From positions 12,772,001 to 12,836,000 of the forward strand of contig NC_088319.1 of NCBI RefSeq assembly GCF_910592395.1: a stretch of DNA of 64,000 nt, written 5' to 3'. Within the stretch, counting starts at the first letter, position 1, and every line of letters begins with the position of its first letter. Below, piece by piece: positions 12,476-24,429 of the stretch. This DNA is from Lineus longissimus. Its lineage: Eukaryota > Nemertea > Pilidiophora > Heteronemertea > Lineidae. Position numbers and translations under genes: made by a program. The notes beneath the pieces were generated by a model. That model had not been told where the DNA came from, made no database searches, and saw only the letters and a program-made list of their open reading frames with translations.

Positions 12476-15400
12476 CTACTTCTGCTTCCTCTCGAAAAAG
12501 CAGAAATCCTGCAAGAAACGAAAGTCATGAATAAGTTAAATTACAGTCAACTCAACTCTGTCCTGTAGTTCTGGGCCCGGGTGCGGTTGTTCAAAAATGT
12601 TACCCGTAAGTAACTAACAGCATAGACCTTAAACTGTCGTTACTCCCTTCAGTAAGTCAAATGGACTTAAACAGTCTACCCATCGTCATAGTTGTTATTG
12701 AGTACCTCACACAATTGGAAGTTATGAAACACCAGTAAACTTTTAAAGTTTTTCAACGAATTTAAATTTTTCGAACGAACAGAGCAGGCCTTTTCACCTC
12801 TCGACAAAAAAATACTTACAATCATGAACATCAATCCGATCAAAGTTGCCTTCAATTTCACATCGAGATCAACAGGGACTGGAAAGCAAGATGGAAACTT
12901 TCAAACGAAGTGATGGGAACTCCTCGCCTGATAGCAAGGAAACACATTCGAAGTATTCATTGAATGGATGGAACATGACGCAATTTTAACTTCAATTTTA
13001 ATTCATCGAAATCTATAAAATAAACTAATAAGGTTTACTAGTAGTGCAGGTAAAACATACATATTAAAATGAAGTCAAGCTACAAGAAGAACCTATACCG
13101 ATAGAGCAGATGGGAGTTAAAGGCAAAATCGGAAAGCTATCCCTTCGAATGTGTTCTACTTGGTGTTCTCGATCTGAATAAAGAATAATGTTAGGGGCTA
13201 GATTTCAGAGGCTAACAATTTTCTATAACATCATCTTGCGTTAAGGGGCGACTGAGAAGCGTTTAAAAAAGACGAATAAGAATGAAACTTACAACTGACA
13301 CCAAATTTATCCGCATCAGAAATCATCTCTCTCAGCACCCCAGCCCACTGCTTTCGGAGGACGCCGATTTCCTGGTTGCCGTCTATGGTAGTTACCTGGA
13401 AATTAATGCAACATGAGCATTAGTCGTTTTCTTCCCTCTCCCACGACGGCAACAAAACCCCCATCAGAAGATACTCCAACGGTCTTCGATTGCTAGACTG
13501 CACGAGATTCGTTACTTTGTCATGAAGCCTGTTACGATGTAAGGCCAGTATAGGGAATTAAGCGCAGCTTTGGGAAATCTGTTGAAGAATTAGCTGTCTC
13601 GTTGGAAGTGTTACCCTTTTGGGAAATTGTCTGGACTGTATGGTTAAGGTGGAGAAAATAGCTCTGTCACGGTTTTTTTTTAACGGCAGGAGCTAGTACC
13701 TTTCCGACGAGGTTCACTTCTGAGGTGTACAGCTGATGATTGACAATATTAAACCCGGAAAGTGGAAGAGTAAACTGAATTTCCTTACATGAAAGTTGAT
13801 GTCTTCCGTGCAGCATACGGTTTGAATTGGGCAAGTGGGGCCCTTCATCGTGAATACTGGGTGCCTCTGGGCATCCATTACGGTGAATATTGAGGCAAGA
13901 AAATATTGCCTGGAAAGAAGATGGTAATTTTATTTATTTTTCTCTCTGAATAAGTTGTTGCTTGGTCAAGGTATTGCCGGGGAAGGTTTCATAACAATCT
14001 CCCATGATACATGTACTATACTACTTTACTAGCAAAGGGTCTCGGAATAATATTTAGAACGATATCCATGATATCAGTCCCTTGTGAAGAATAGAGATGA
14101 CACCACCCTTACCACAAGGCTCAGGGGCACTGTGGTGGAACTCTCTTAGCCGACTTTGTCACCAAAAACGGACCGACTGTCTAGCAAGTAGCGTGCATCC
14201 GAAAGCAGAAGAAGAAAAATCCATGATATCAGAACCGCCATGGAGAGCCATGTCATACTACACTTTCAAAAAGGTTTGCCTTCGAAAAATTCGTCCGAAT
14301 ACCCTTTTAATTTTCAGTGTTAACTGGTGATGAAAACTTCTACACGGTAGATGACTAAGCATTGACTATGTAATTTACTGCTCGATGCCACAAGATGAGT
14401 TGGGTGATCTTTCGGAGCATGACAGAATTAACCATCCAATTGTACATACCCCTGTTTGACATAACCGATGACCTCACCAGGCGGCGCTTCAACCTGCATG
14501 TCATAGCGACAGCTGTCGCAGGATTTGCAACATGAACACGCGGGCCCGGCGAAGCATTTGAAATCGCGGACAATTCGCATCACTTCCTGGAAAAATGGTG
14601 AAAGTTCTTGTTACACAAATTAGGAGAAAGACGGCAGATGAAAAAGTCCCTGTAAATTCAAAATCCAACCATGTCAATACCAGATTTTAAAATCATAGCT
14701 ACGGAATTACGATCGTAATCGACGTATAGATTCGTTTTCCCGTCCAACCACAAGTTGGATCACGTATACACCGATCATTCGGAACTTACTCTGCCCATGT
14801 TATCAGTCACGTTCATAGTGAAGCCCCTGTTTGGCCCGCAACATTGCCGTTCCATGCAGTCGGTATCTGGAGAAAAGACATGAATAAACATGGTTTGGAG
14901 GACTGATCCTTATTGTTCTGCCAGTGACATCGCTACGCCAATCATTAAGATTACGGTCAAGAAAAAATGTGACTCGCTCTACCAAAACTAGGCGCTTGTC
15001 GCATCTGAACTTGACAGGTTGATACGGACTTGTTGTTCATTTCCCTATAATTGTAGACCTTTTGTGAAATCTATTACAAACTGATTTGGTTACATTTCAC
15101 CAAAGGTCTACAAGGGAAATGAACAACAAGTCCGTATCAACCTGTCAAGTTCAGATGCGACAAGCGCCTAGTTTTGGTAGATCGGGTCACAAATGTGAAA
15201 TTGGTTTCGAGACCCATGTAAAGAGAATTCTGTTTCATGAAAAGAGTGTCCGGGAAAATCAATTATTCTAGTGTTCCGTTTTTGGGTTGGACACACAGTC
15301 AGTCACTCAGTGTCTCTCCTGCAGAAAAATACGTTTACATGTATTAATGATGATTGGATTAACTTACCTTCCTTGACGTAGAAAATCTGTTGCCCCATGG

Positions 15401-17453
15401 TATTGTTAATAGTGTACTTATTGTTCATCTCCCAGCCAGTGAAAACTATATAAGAATTCGAAGGAAATAATAAATACTGGACAAATGATATCAATTTAAA
15501 GAAGGGAGATTATGTAGAAGCCATTGAGTTAAAAGTTACACGAAGTCGCCGATGGGGACCTCTCAGTCCTATCTCATACATAGTGCACGCTTGTGAGAGG
15601 AATATAATTTTCACTGAATCATTAACACAATCGGCAACCACCAGCTCATGCCTATAACCCCCCTTTAAATTAAAATTAACAAAGGAGCCAAGGAAATGGA
15701 GGTGTGTGGAACAAGGCTAGGGGTCAAAAAGGAGCCAAAAGAGGAAATGCCATAACTGGTCATCAAATGGTTTTGAGAGTAATTTGTAACATTTTTTGGG
15801 CAAGTTCTGTGCCTTTCACTTCGCAATTAAAGACTTCGTCACCTGCACGCTTTGATTTTGCAGATGCTAAGTTGAACTTACGCTCAACAATTTCAATGAG
15901 CTGCCGCATGAGGACCTGGTCTAGTTGGGTGAGGTACTCCAAACCCGGCGGACACCCTGGTATCGGGGGAATCGCTGGCACTGTTTGCACTTCAACTTGC
16001 TTTTGGGGAAAAAAATTAGAAAGATATTTTTGAATATAAAGCATTTTGTCTCCTGTAACACCAATGATTTGGTAGGTGCATACACAGCACGTTGAGTGTG
16101 TCCCACTGTATCAGTCAAAAATCGTCACCACATGACAATTGTGAAGTGGTAGATTGAATCGGCCTAAATAGTTCTCTTCAAAATAATCTTACAGTTCGAT
16201 ATTTGTGCAGTCTTTTCTCCATATATCATTTTTATATAATTCAATAAGTTGATAAAGAATGTTTATAGCTGATGTTATCGGTTTGAATAGCATTTTTTGG
16301 AAAAGCTTTATAAATCGAGGTCAAGAGAAATAGTTTTTGGCACCAATGACGTCGCCAATGGCGGATTTGCACTGGAGTTCGAATCGAGTCGACTCTCTTC
16401 AAGTTGCGAGTGTAAATGCGCATAATATATTTATTTGTCGCCTGAACACTCATATTTACCAAGGACTTAACCGTGACTGTTACAACGGGTGATATGAAAT
16501 GACCATTTTTACCTGCGGTTGAAATCCTGGAGGCAGGGGAGGTCCCGGCTGCCCTTTGGTGCCATACTGCGTCTGCTGCTGACCCTTTGTGTCCTGTTGC
16601 TGGTATCCTGGCTGCTGAGCCACGGGACCTGGGGCGAATGCCACTGGAAACGAAAATAAAAAGCTATTATCGGGGGCATGGCCGGTGTAGCAATCTTAAA
16701 AGTGTCTCCCCTATGGAAAAAGTGCCCGTCTCTATAATTCAACTGTATCACCCTGGATAATCAGTTCCGTAATTTATATACTGATCGAGACTTGCGTATT
16801 CAAGGCAGGTCCAATCGAGACATGGAAAAATGGGTGAAGTATGCAACAACAAAAACAGCTGTAAGTGTAAAATTGCGCTCATTTAGTAAATTTACTAAAA
16901 GTACCTTGTGTCTATCACAGTATCTGGTAACTAGGACCAGTCTGCTCAGACAATCATACATTTAAAATTCTTTTCTTTTCTATATCCGCGGTACTGCTTT
17001 TCAAGATGGTGGCAACTTACTAATAAAATACTAAAGGCGTTTTAAGGAACGAAATCAGCGCCACTAGTGTCAAGGCTGCTCTATGGGGTGCTTATTAGTG
17101 TTGGCTAAAAAACCCTTGTAAAAAAGGTATTGCAAAAGCTCAAAAGCCCTTTATTTAAGAATGTAATCCCGGACGCCTGTAAACGTGACGTAGTGAGCCT
17201 ACACAATTAAAATGTACACCTACACGCAGTTGTCAGACATGGACTATAGTAAGAGAGGCTGCCTTACTTCAGAGCGGCTTAAATGTTCACCAAAAGTCCA
17301 ATTATCCTGGTCCAATTTATCAATCTTATGGCATAATCATTTATTCCAGGCAAGCAAGTTGTCTCTCACTTTCACATGCTTCTTTCTCTTGGCTCTGCTC
17401 TGAATCTTAGTCCTACATACACAAGACTTACCTTCTGACGCTTGCTCCGCCAT
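12476..17453 (-). CDS. PLSCR-like: Phospholipid scramblase, unit B copy (10 exons, intact)
   Basis: Coding exons in 5'-3' order: 17432-17453, 16513-16643, 15882-15999, 15368-15445, 14790-14866, 14450-14586, 13789-13909, 13293-13395, 12820-12878, 12476-12508. All junctions are GT-AG and in phase, giving 879 nt or 292 aa. The architecture matches the unit A gene: Pro/Gln-rich N-terminus, [48 protein letters not shown]-terminal helix. Exon 3 has six more residues (AIPPIP). The tail is [10 protein letters not shown], ending at an earlier TAG. The cysteine cluster reads [14 protein letters not shown], three cysteines fewer than unit A, so lipid modification may differ. Splice sites and frame are preserved despite transposon insertions around and within the gene, which argues for function. 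Confidence 0.92.
14969..15190. mobile_element. Palindromic MITE (foldback) in a scramblase intron, unit B only
   Basis: This 222-bp insertion starts gtgactcg and ends cgggtcac. Its two arms of roughly 110 bp are reverse complements, for example ctaccaaaactaggcgcttg on the left and its complement on the right. A short loop lies near 15070-15090. The flanks read aaat on both sides, and unit A at about 4701-4715 (aagaaaaactgtgaaattgg) shows the unoccupied site. It has no coding capacity. It lies in the intron between exons 4 and 5 of the unit B scramblase. Confidence 0.8.
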
Positions 17454-17897
17454 TTACGTGTGTATAATGTTACCTAACTCAACCTGAAGCAATACAGAAA
17501 TAAATAAATATTTAATATGTGTTGGCCAAATACATGTACAAGTGTTTTGGCGGGATCTACCATACCAATAATTCATAATGATATGCATATGTATTGTAAA
17601 GTCAATGAACAAACAGGTCGGCCACAAAATCAGGTGTAAAATATTTACCCGAGTCAACCATGTCTTTTACTTTTAAGTTGGTTACTCTAACATGTCTATA
17701 AGGGCAGCGCTGTCACTATCACTAGTATCAGTGGGTTGGAATTAGTGGGAGTTATCGTTCCCCGCTTGAGCGCCACGTCGAAACAGAGGTATCAGAAGAT
17801 AGAGGACCCAGGCAGGGGGCTGGACGTTATCGTATACACCTTTCCAGAAATGGGGCGCTGAGTGTCCGAAATAGTGATGTCATAAGGGGAAACTAGG

Positions 17898-18808
17898 CGA
17901 ATGGATGCACTTCTTTTCGCAGAGGATGACATCGAGCTCTTACTCCTGTACGATGCCCTTGGGCCTAGACGGGGTCCTTTAGGACCGAGGAGGGACGCTC
18001 CACAGCGATTCAGATTAATGGATATATCCAATGAAAATTGTGTGGAGATGTTTCGATTCGATAGAAACTCGCTTATCAGGCTGCGAGATGCACTGAACTT
18101 CCCGCAAAAATGGGACTGTAGTAGAAAGTGAAGAAGCTTTGTGTATTTTACTAAGGCGATTGTCTTATCCTAATCGTCTGTGCGACCTGAGAGAAACATT
18201 TCACAGGAGTACGCCCGAACTCAGCATGATTTTCAATTCATCTGTTGACCACGTTAATAACAACTATCGTGGTCTTGTCCCAAATTTGGAGCAGTGGTGG
18301 CTACATGCCGAGCACCTCCAAACCTACGCAGACGCAATCAGTGGACATGGTGCGCCTCTCCCGCGCTGTTGGGGATTCATATGTAGGCCTATGTAGGCCT
18401 ATGTAGGTCATGTGTAGGCCTAAGTAAGCGAAGTCTTTTATATATCCCGACACCAATGTTCAGCGTTAACTTCACTACAAAAGGCCCCATAATTATGAGG
18501 TTTCACCGTCCGGTAAGCTGTTTGGTGCGCCACGGGTACAATGCCAGTGTAGACGACATTACATGACTTAATTATGATGTAACTTAATGCTTGGGGTCAA
18601 GGCGTTTGGCCAAGTTCACCATAATCTTCTCCCGAATAGAATTCAATACAATTGACTCATGTAAATCGGTACGGGAGAGTGAAACATTCACAATGGCATA
18701 TTACCTGGTTTATCGCACGTTAGCAGAAAACGTTCAAACCCTAGTGGAATATTATGGCCACCTCAATGTCGTAAAGTTTACGTTTATCGTTTGGATTCTG
18801 AAACTCCC
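17898..18808 (+). mobile_element. PIF/Harbinger-type element fragment
   Basis: This sequence is present in unit B and missing in unit A. It encodes two overlapping-frame pieces of a HARBI1-like transposase N-terminus (17901-18131 and about 18139-18396), separated by a frameshift. The coding part breaks off after CWGFI, where family members continue into the first catalytic Asp. A taggcctatg microsatellite (18380-18425) follows. Sequence 5' of it (17740-17897) is shared with unit A, so an older element may have been internally deleted in A instead of newly inserted in B. No terminal repeats were identified. Confidence 0.65.
17901..18396 (+). pseudogene. HARBI1-like transposase, truncated and frameshifted
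   Basis: Frame one (17901-18131) starts MDALLFAEDDIELLLLYDAL and includes CVEMFRFDRNSLIRLRDAL, typical of the helical N-terminal region of Harbinger transposases. Frame two continues with ALCILLRRLSYPNRLCDL, ELSMIFNSSVDHV and GAPLPRCWGFI. In intact relatives the last motif is followed by the DGT catalytic Asp. Here it jumps straight to CRP and a stop, a small in-frame deletion. The DDE core is missing, so no activity is expected. Alternative reading as a host domesticated gene is unlikely given the frameshift. Confidence 0.7.
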
Positions 18809-19400
18809 TAGTCATGGTTGATCAACACACTTGAATGCCTTTAATGACGGACAAAGGGGGGAAAAAGTTAGTTCCAATGCAAGCGGCCACCAATTTCGGG
18901 AAGCATGTATAGAGATCTCCTTCAATGCGCACTTGATTATGCATTAATATTTACGTCACTTGCAAAAAGGTAGACCCCCCCTCCAAGGCCCTAACCCTGG
19001 CGTTATTACGATGGAAAACGTCTCCAGAGATGCCCTCCGCCTTGGCCACACTCGAAAGTCGGCCAGCGAGCAAACCTATAAATGCTCAATACTACAGTCC
19101 AGTGCAAAAAGGCCGGATATATATACGTCGAAGTATATATACATGTATTAAGCATTTGTTATGACCCGCTGGCCGGCTTTCGAATACGATCCACTAAGCA
19201 CTAACCTGTACATTTATAGGTATATCAAATCGAACCAATCGAACGCTGAAGGAGTCCAAAATTTCGTTGAGTCTTAGTCTTACCAGATTTGTTAGCTTTA
19301 CTTCCTGTAATGCCGACTCAATAGAAGAATAATTCTTTTTCCACGATAGTCTGACGTCAAATCCGGCACAGAATTATCGATTAAAACTATGCTATTTATA

Positions 19401-20816
19401 CGTTGTATATCGGTATAACGACCCACAACTCGTGCACGATCCACAACTCGTCTTCTATACCAAGCATAAGCAACTAATGCATTCGCCAGTACAATGCCAC
19501 TCCAACACTATCAACCGCCATTTGCTCGTGCGTTTCTGCATAGCCGTGGGCTCACTCAGTCACTGGCCGGACTGTGATATGTGAGCATGCGCAACGAAAC
19601 GAAGATCAAAACTCCAGCCCAACTGACACAACTCATGCAATCAAATTTGATGGCTACAAAACTCAGCCTGGCGGGTCTTTCCAGCGGGACTCTCCAGCAT
19701 GACCGCACAATTCCTGCATGTTTTTCGTACATTATTCCACTTTCCAGGACCATTGGCATTATTAAGGGGAATATTACCCGGCTATCGGCTGCCCAGTCAC
19801 CTCCTGTACATAGTCATAAGTACATGTAGTTCCCTTTAACAAATTGCACAAAAAAGGAAAAATTCAAAATATTACTGAATTATCGCGCTTTTCCGACGCT
19901 GACTCCGATTTGACCCGATTAACTAAAAAATATTAAGCTCAGTCTCCACGCATCGACTCTTTCATAGTGAGGCGTTTCCTGGAGCTAGGAACTACCCCTT
20001 GATGTCACTCATGGACATGGTGCTGGTATCGACTTTTCCGACATCACGCTGATGCCAGTGATGGCGCATGATGACCCCACAACTGCGACAATAAATGGAA
20101 ATGACGTTGCGTCTTAATAGCGGGGTGACGAGAACTCGGCGTGCACTAACGTGGCGGAAAAGGTTTTTCGCGTACCCACTGACTGAAAATAACGAATAAC
20201 GCGTTTTTCTACTATCTAAGAGCTGAAACAAAATTGATAAAACATCAAACACGTTCAGAAAAATAGTTTACTGATGAACCAACACTAGAAGAACAAGCAT
20301 ACTGCAATATCCCAATGGTCCTTTAACGTTGATAACTTTTTGAAGAATGACGTCAATGTACATTCGTTTTTCATGCTCTGATTCTCAACATTGTTCTTGG
20401 ACTTGGAACTTAGTCTTGGACTTGGAGCATGCAGGCATGATAAAAATGTGTTTCAAATTCTTAAAAATGAGGTGTTTATTCGTGTGCCTACCTATAGCCG
20501 CTACCAGTCCCAGCTTTCCCTTTCAGTTCGTCTTTTAGGTATGTTTGGTCAGCAAGTTGTCCCCTCACGCCTCGTGCTCGTAATACTTAGCAGTCAAAAT
20601 GGCGGCAACATAAATAACGTGACGTGACGCCTACGTCGTGTCGAAGCGACGTCAGGTCGTTTGGCTTTAAAAAGCCAGTGACGCGGCGTAAAGTTCAACC
20701 TGACGTCAGTGATGAACTGACATTTTTAACGTTTTGTAATTTGATATCATGATGATAATAAACAGTACAATATACTGTCACTGCGGAAATCGTGCAGTCC
20801 CCCCGACAAATGGTAC
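19401..20816. other. Intergenic, no gene recognised
   Basis: I see no supported exon. The stretch 19477-19545 (gcattcgccagtacaatgcc) recurs at 25239-25309. The region 20600-20720 is rich in acgtca/tgacgt words arranged as imperfect palindromes (gacgtcaggtcg against cctgacgtcag). Nothing else stands out. Confidence 0.4.
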
Positions 20817-22142
20817 CCAGGTTCGAGATCGACTGGACAATGAGGTCTCACTAGCCAGTGGTGATCAGGTCAACATTGGTCCCCCCCTAAAAAAAAAGTT
20901 CTTCAATCTCAGGCGATTACCATGGATACAGATAAGCCTATCATATCGCTATTGCTGCATGTTCAAATGTCGGTGTCCTGGGTATTTTGGGAAGAGGTAG
21001 CTCTGACGATTATTTGAGGAAAATATCAGCTTCTTCTGTGCACGTCCGCAGTGACCAGGCCTCGCATGCTATTTATAGCTCAATCGGATGTTGACATGAA
21101 CTGGTTCCTGTCAGAGTGCACATGTTCTCAAGGTGAGACTTCGCGGTCAAAATGCTCAAAGAAAAGCCGCAACGGCACCCTATTTTGGTATCAAAATTTA
21201 AAATTGTTATTATTTGGCTTTCTCAAGGTGATAGGTAGAAGTTTATAAAAATATTATTTCACCATCCATGTTAATTGTGAAGTTATAAGGCGGCAAGGTG
21301 AAATTTTCAAAATTTTCATCGATGTACAGGGTGTCTCATGTATTGTGCTGCCCCCGTGTTCTCATGACTGAATTACTTGATAACAATGAAAGCTGGCCAG
21401 ATGTATTCTAGAAGCGACAAGCTATTCAGAAATGTATAGGTTTATGTGTGAGAGTGATATACTGCAAGGTCGACAGCCACTTGAACAGGGGTATGCATGA
21501 AATGACGTCGCGCCATTTGTGGAGCCAGGTAGGCCCGGCTATTGCACTGGCTAGTGAGACCTGAGCACCCTGGGTGCCATTACACTCAACACCCTCCGCC
21601 AGCCTACCTCTCTGGCTGGGCACCACCTCCACAGCTAGGAACCTCTCTGACCAGGAACCACACGTGACTGGTAGTATCACTTCCAACCGTTTGAAGAAAT
21701 GGCGGTGCTGTTGGTTGATATGTTGGCGTGCAGCAGCAGCTCAGCTCATGCTCCGCGTGCGGGTGTAAAAGAAATGCTGGTCCCCATGAATCTAAGTCCA
21801 GTCTAGAATTCCTTTGTGAGGAATATTAGTTCTTGTGGGAAAAGGGAGATATATTGTTCCGCTGTGATAGAATCAAATGCCCTCCCTTTCCTGATGCCCG
21901 CCTGTATTGTTCTTCTTCGGATGAAGGGTCTTGGCCTCTTTAGAGTCCTATTGAATGGTGCCGGTGTTCTATTGTTGAGGGCATTTAATATCAGGGGGCA
22001 TCTGATTCTATTACACCGGCACCTTTAAATCATATGTTGGGTTTCTTTGTTATAGAATATAATAGGGCCTACATGCAGCATAGCACCTTTCCTTATTGCC
22101 CTGCCCTTACTTAGAGTAAATTATACTATACACCTACAGGGC

Positions 22143-22304
22143 CAGGGGCGTAGCTAGCTTTTTGGTCTGGCGGGGGGGGGGGCAAAAGGCTCTCTGGGGG
22201 ACAAAATGACCCTTTATGAAATCTTTTGGCCAAAAACACATATTTTGGTGACCTCGGGGGGAGGGGGCATTTGCCCCCCCCCCCCTCTGCTACCTACGCC
22301 CCTG
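22143..22304. mobile_element. Short TIR element with G- and C-runs
   Basis: It starts caggggcgtagctagc and ends ctacctacgcccctg, an inverted terminal repeat of about 14 bases. The interior carries a G run (from about 22171) and a C run (22274-22286). Non-coding, MITE-like. No clear target duplication is visible. Confidence 0.55.
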
Positions 22305-22449
22305 CTTTCCCGGGCCTGCTATATACTAGTCTCGTTACTCTAAGCCTCCTCTAAGCCCTGCCCGAAATAATCACTATTGTATTAGGTATAGGCTATAGAT
22401 CACTCTGAAACACTAATTACTTGAGAAGTGTTCTGAGCACATTAATATT

Positions 22450-22690
22450 GGGTTTGCTGCCCGATGTCCAGCTTGTTCCAGGCTTCTGCATGTCTAGGAG
22501 TAAGGAGATAGCGACACCCCCCAGATCGAGCCAATGACTGTCGAGCACATCCTGGGAAGATGCCCAACGCTTGCAGCGTTGAGGAGGGAGACTTGACCGG
22601 CTGACGAACACCAACTCCGCTTCTGATTACTAGTAAGTCTGGAGAGTCTGTTAGATGGAAATGAACACAAAGAAGAAGAATTTCCAGGCT
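22450..22690 (+). mobile_element. Possible LINE 3' end relic
   Basis: One frame near 22525-22590 reads EPMTVEHILGRCPTLAALRRET then a stop. The HILxxCP pattern is typical of the C-terminal zinc-knuckle-like segment of non-LTR retrotransposon polyproteins. It is followed by a short gaacacaaagaagaagaa tail, as in many LINE 3' ends. No reverse transcriptase is present. The evidence is thin. Confidence 0.35.
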
Positions 22691-22971
22691 GAGGGTCCAA
22701 GTAATGAAATGACCACACGATTTAGTTTTAAAGATGTATTTATTAATCAATCAATAGACATCATTTGAATTACAACAGTTTTGTTCAGTGGACACATTCG
22801 CATATCTATTAATAAAAAACCTCCTGATGAGAATTGAACATTTTACACTGTGACTACAATCAATGAATACCACTCTTGACTTTTTTAAGTAAAATGACTA
22901 TAAAGTTATTACCACAATCCACCCAATATTAAATATTTCAAAGAAGTTTCTTCCAAACTGATCAATAACCC

Positions 22972-23582
22972 AATCTGTTCAATATTGGGCAAACTGTGTT
23001 AATTACAGAACATTTCATAGTCATTTCACTTGAAATGGTCGAGAGCAGGTTACCTCCACAGCCAGGCACCACCAAGTGAAAACAGCAGTCTATGTGTCCC
23101 TGGCCTTATACAATTGAATACTTGGATAAATAAAACTTTGAATCTGTTCAATATTGGGCAAACTGTGTTAATTACAGAACATTTCACAGTCATTTCACTT
23201 GAAATGGTCGTGAGCAGGTTACCTCCACAGCCAGGCACCACCAAGTGAAAAAAGCAGTGTATGTTTCCCTGGCCTTATACAATTGATAACTTTGATAAAT
23301 AAAACTTTGAATCTGTTCAATATTGGGCAAACTGCCTTAATAATCGAACAATAATATAGTCATTTCTCTTGAAATGGTAGAGAGCAGGTTACCTCCACAG
23401 CCAGGCACCACCAAGTGAAAAAAGCATTGTATGTGTCCCTGGCCTTATACATTTGATTACTTGAACAAATAAAACTTTGAGTCTGTTCAATATTGGGTAA
23501 ACTGTGTTAATAACAGAACATTTCATAGTCTTTTCTCTTGAAATGGTCGAGAGCAGGTTACCTCCACAGCCAGGCACCACCA
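22972..23582. repeat. Tandem array, unit about 169-170 bp, roughly 3.6 copies
   Basis: The word aatctgttcaatattggg recurs at 22972, 23141, 23310 and (with one change) 23480. Each unit also carries ggttacctccacagccaggc. Units differ by a few percent. The last unit ends at ccaggcaccacca. The motif cacctccacagc is shared with the flanking 62-bp inverted repeats (21597-21660, 23667-23732), so the array is probably internal to the same transposon family. Apparent 60-70 aa ORFs are by-products. Confidence 0.85.
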
Positions 23583-23741
23583 TATTTTCCTTAACTTCAA
23601 TGCGCCTGCGTTACCGGAAGTGATCAAAACGGAAACGGAATAGATCCAAACGGAGCATGCGCATCCGTGGTGCCTGGTCAGAGAGGTTCCTAGCTGTGGA
23701 GGTGGTGCCCAGCCAGAGAGGTAGACTGGCGAACCCTGATC

Positions 23742-24162
23742 ATTACACTAGACAAACAGCACCCAGCTTCTTTTTGCCTGGCTTACGGATCTTGGGGACG
23801 AGGACGTTTCTTGCAATCTCGTTTTATCTCGCGCTGTGGTACTTGCGGCATTAGCGGTGAGCGAAATAAAAAGAACAGATAAACAGAAAAAAACGCGTTT
23901 AGGTCTGTAGGTCTTTGAAAGCACATTTCGGATGATTTATTCAGAAAAGGTATGTAGGAGGGATATCTTCAGAGAATGAAAAATTATGTGATGACAAAAT
24001 GAATGGATTTGCTGCGTATTTTTCTTGACAATCGATATGGCTGCGTCGGTATGCTAAAGCTGATGGTTATCGTGACACGTGACCTCCGTGAGCGTGGGGC
24101 CAACCTCGGTTGTATAGAAAAGTGTAGAAGAAGAAGCTGGGTGCTTTTTGTCTAGTGTAATG
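23742..24162. mobile_element. TIR element of about 420 bp
   Basis: The left end is cattacactagacaaacagc (continuing acccagcttctt). The right end is its reverse complement, aagaagctgggtgc onward, ending at gtgtaatg. About 32 of 33 bases match. The interior is AT-rich with no coding potential. A related half-end word (cattacac) occurs at 21580. No clear target site duplication. Confidence 0.6.
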
Positions 24163-24390
24163 GCACCCACGGTGCTTATTGTCCAGTCGATTTCGAACCT
24201 GGTATCCGCCCCTGGGCTATGTATGACTTAACACCCCGCCAACACATTATTGATACATCGACAAGCCCATACCTCCACAAGAGATGTTGGTATGGCGTAC
24301 CAATGCGGTCACAATAACCCTATTCCCGTTCAACGCTATTTCTTTCCCGTTGAATGGGAATTGAATTCTTCTGACATGTTTTAGCCAGTG

Positions 24391-24429
24391 CATTGGGGGG
24401 GGGGGGCAACCCCCCCCCCCCCCCATTGG
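24391..24429. repeat. G12/C15 hairpin
   Basis: The sequence is cattgg with a run of 12 G (24395-24406), a 3-base loop (caa), then 15 C (24410-24424) and attgg. It can form a long perfect stem or, single-stranded, a G-quadruplex/i-motif. It may also be a polymorphic or sequencing-sensitive site. Confidence 0.8.

Larger units (their letters stand above)
8065..19400. repeat. Segmental duplication, unit B
   Basis: This is the partner of 184-7906 in the same orientation. It is longer because it contains a 2.3-kb mariner element (8499-10783), a 222-bp palindromic element (14969-15190) and about 0.9 kb with a Harbinger fragment (17898-18808). The gene exons and most intron sequence are nearly identical to unit A, so the duplication is recent on an evolutionary scale. 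Confidence 0.88.
20817..24203. repeat. Nested inverted-repeat mosaic
   Basis: Several inverted pairs are nested here. Segment 20817-20841 pairs with 24179-24203 (ccaggttcgagatcgactgg). Segment 20841-20860 pairs with 21546-21564 (gaggtctcactagccagtg). Segment 21597-21660 pairs with 23667-23732, about 62 bp including gggcaccacctccacagcta. Segment 23742-23774 pairs with 24130-24162 (cattacactagacaaa). The pattern suggests several nested or recombined TIR elements. No transposase was found. Within it lie a tandem array (22972-23582) and a short G/C-rich TIR element (22143-22304). Confidence 0.6.

Noticed and set aside
22972-23582. ORFs of 64-72 codons repeated in the tandem array
   Set aside because: They recur only because the 170-bp unit recurs; both strands are open by chance and no start context or domain exists.
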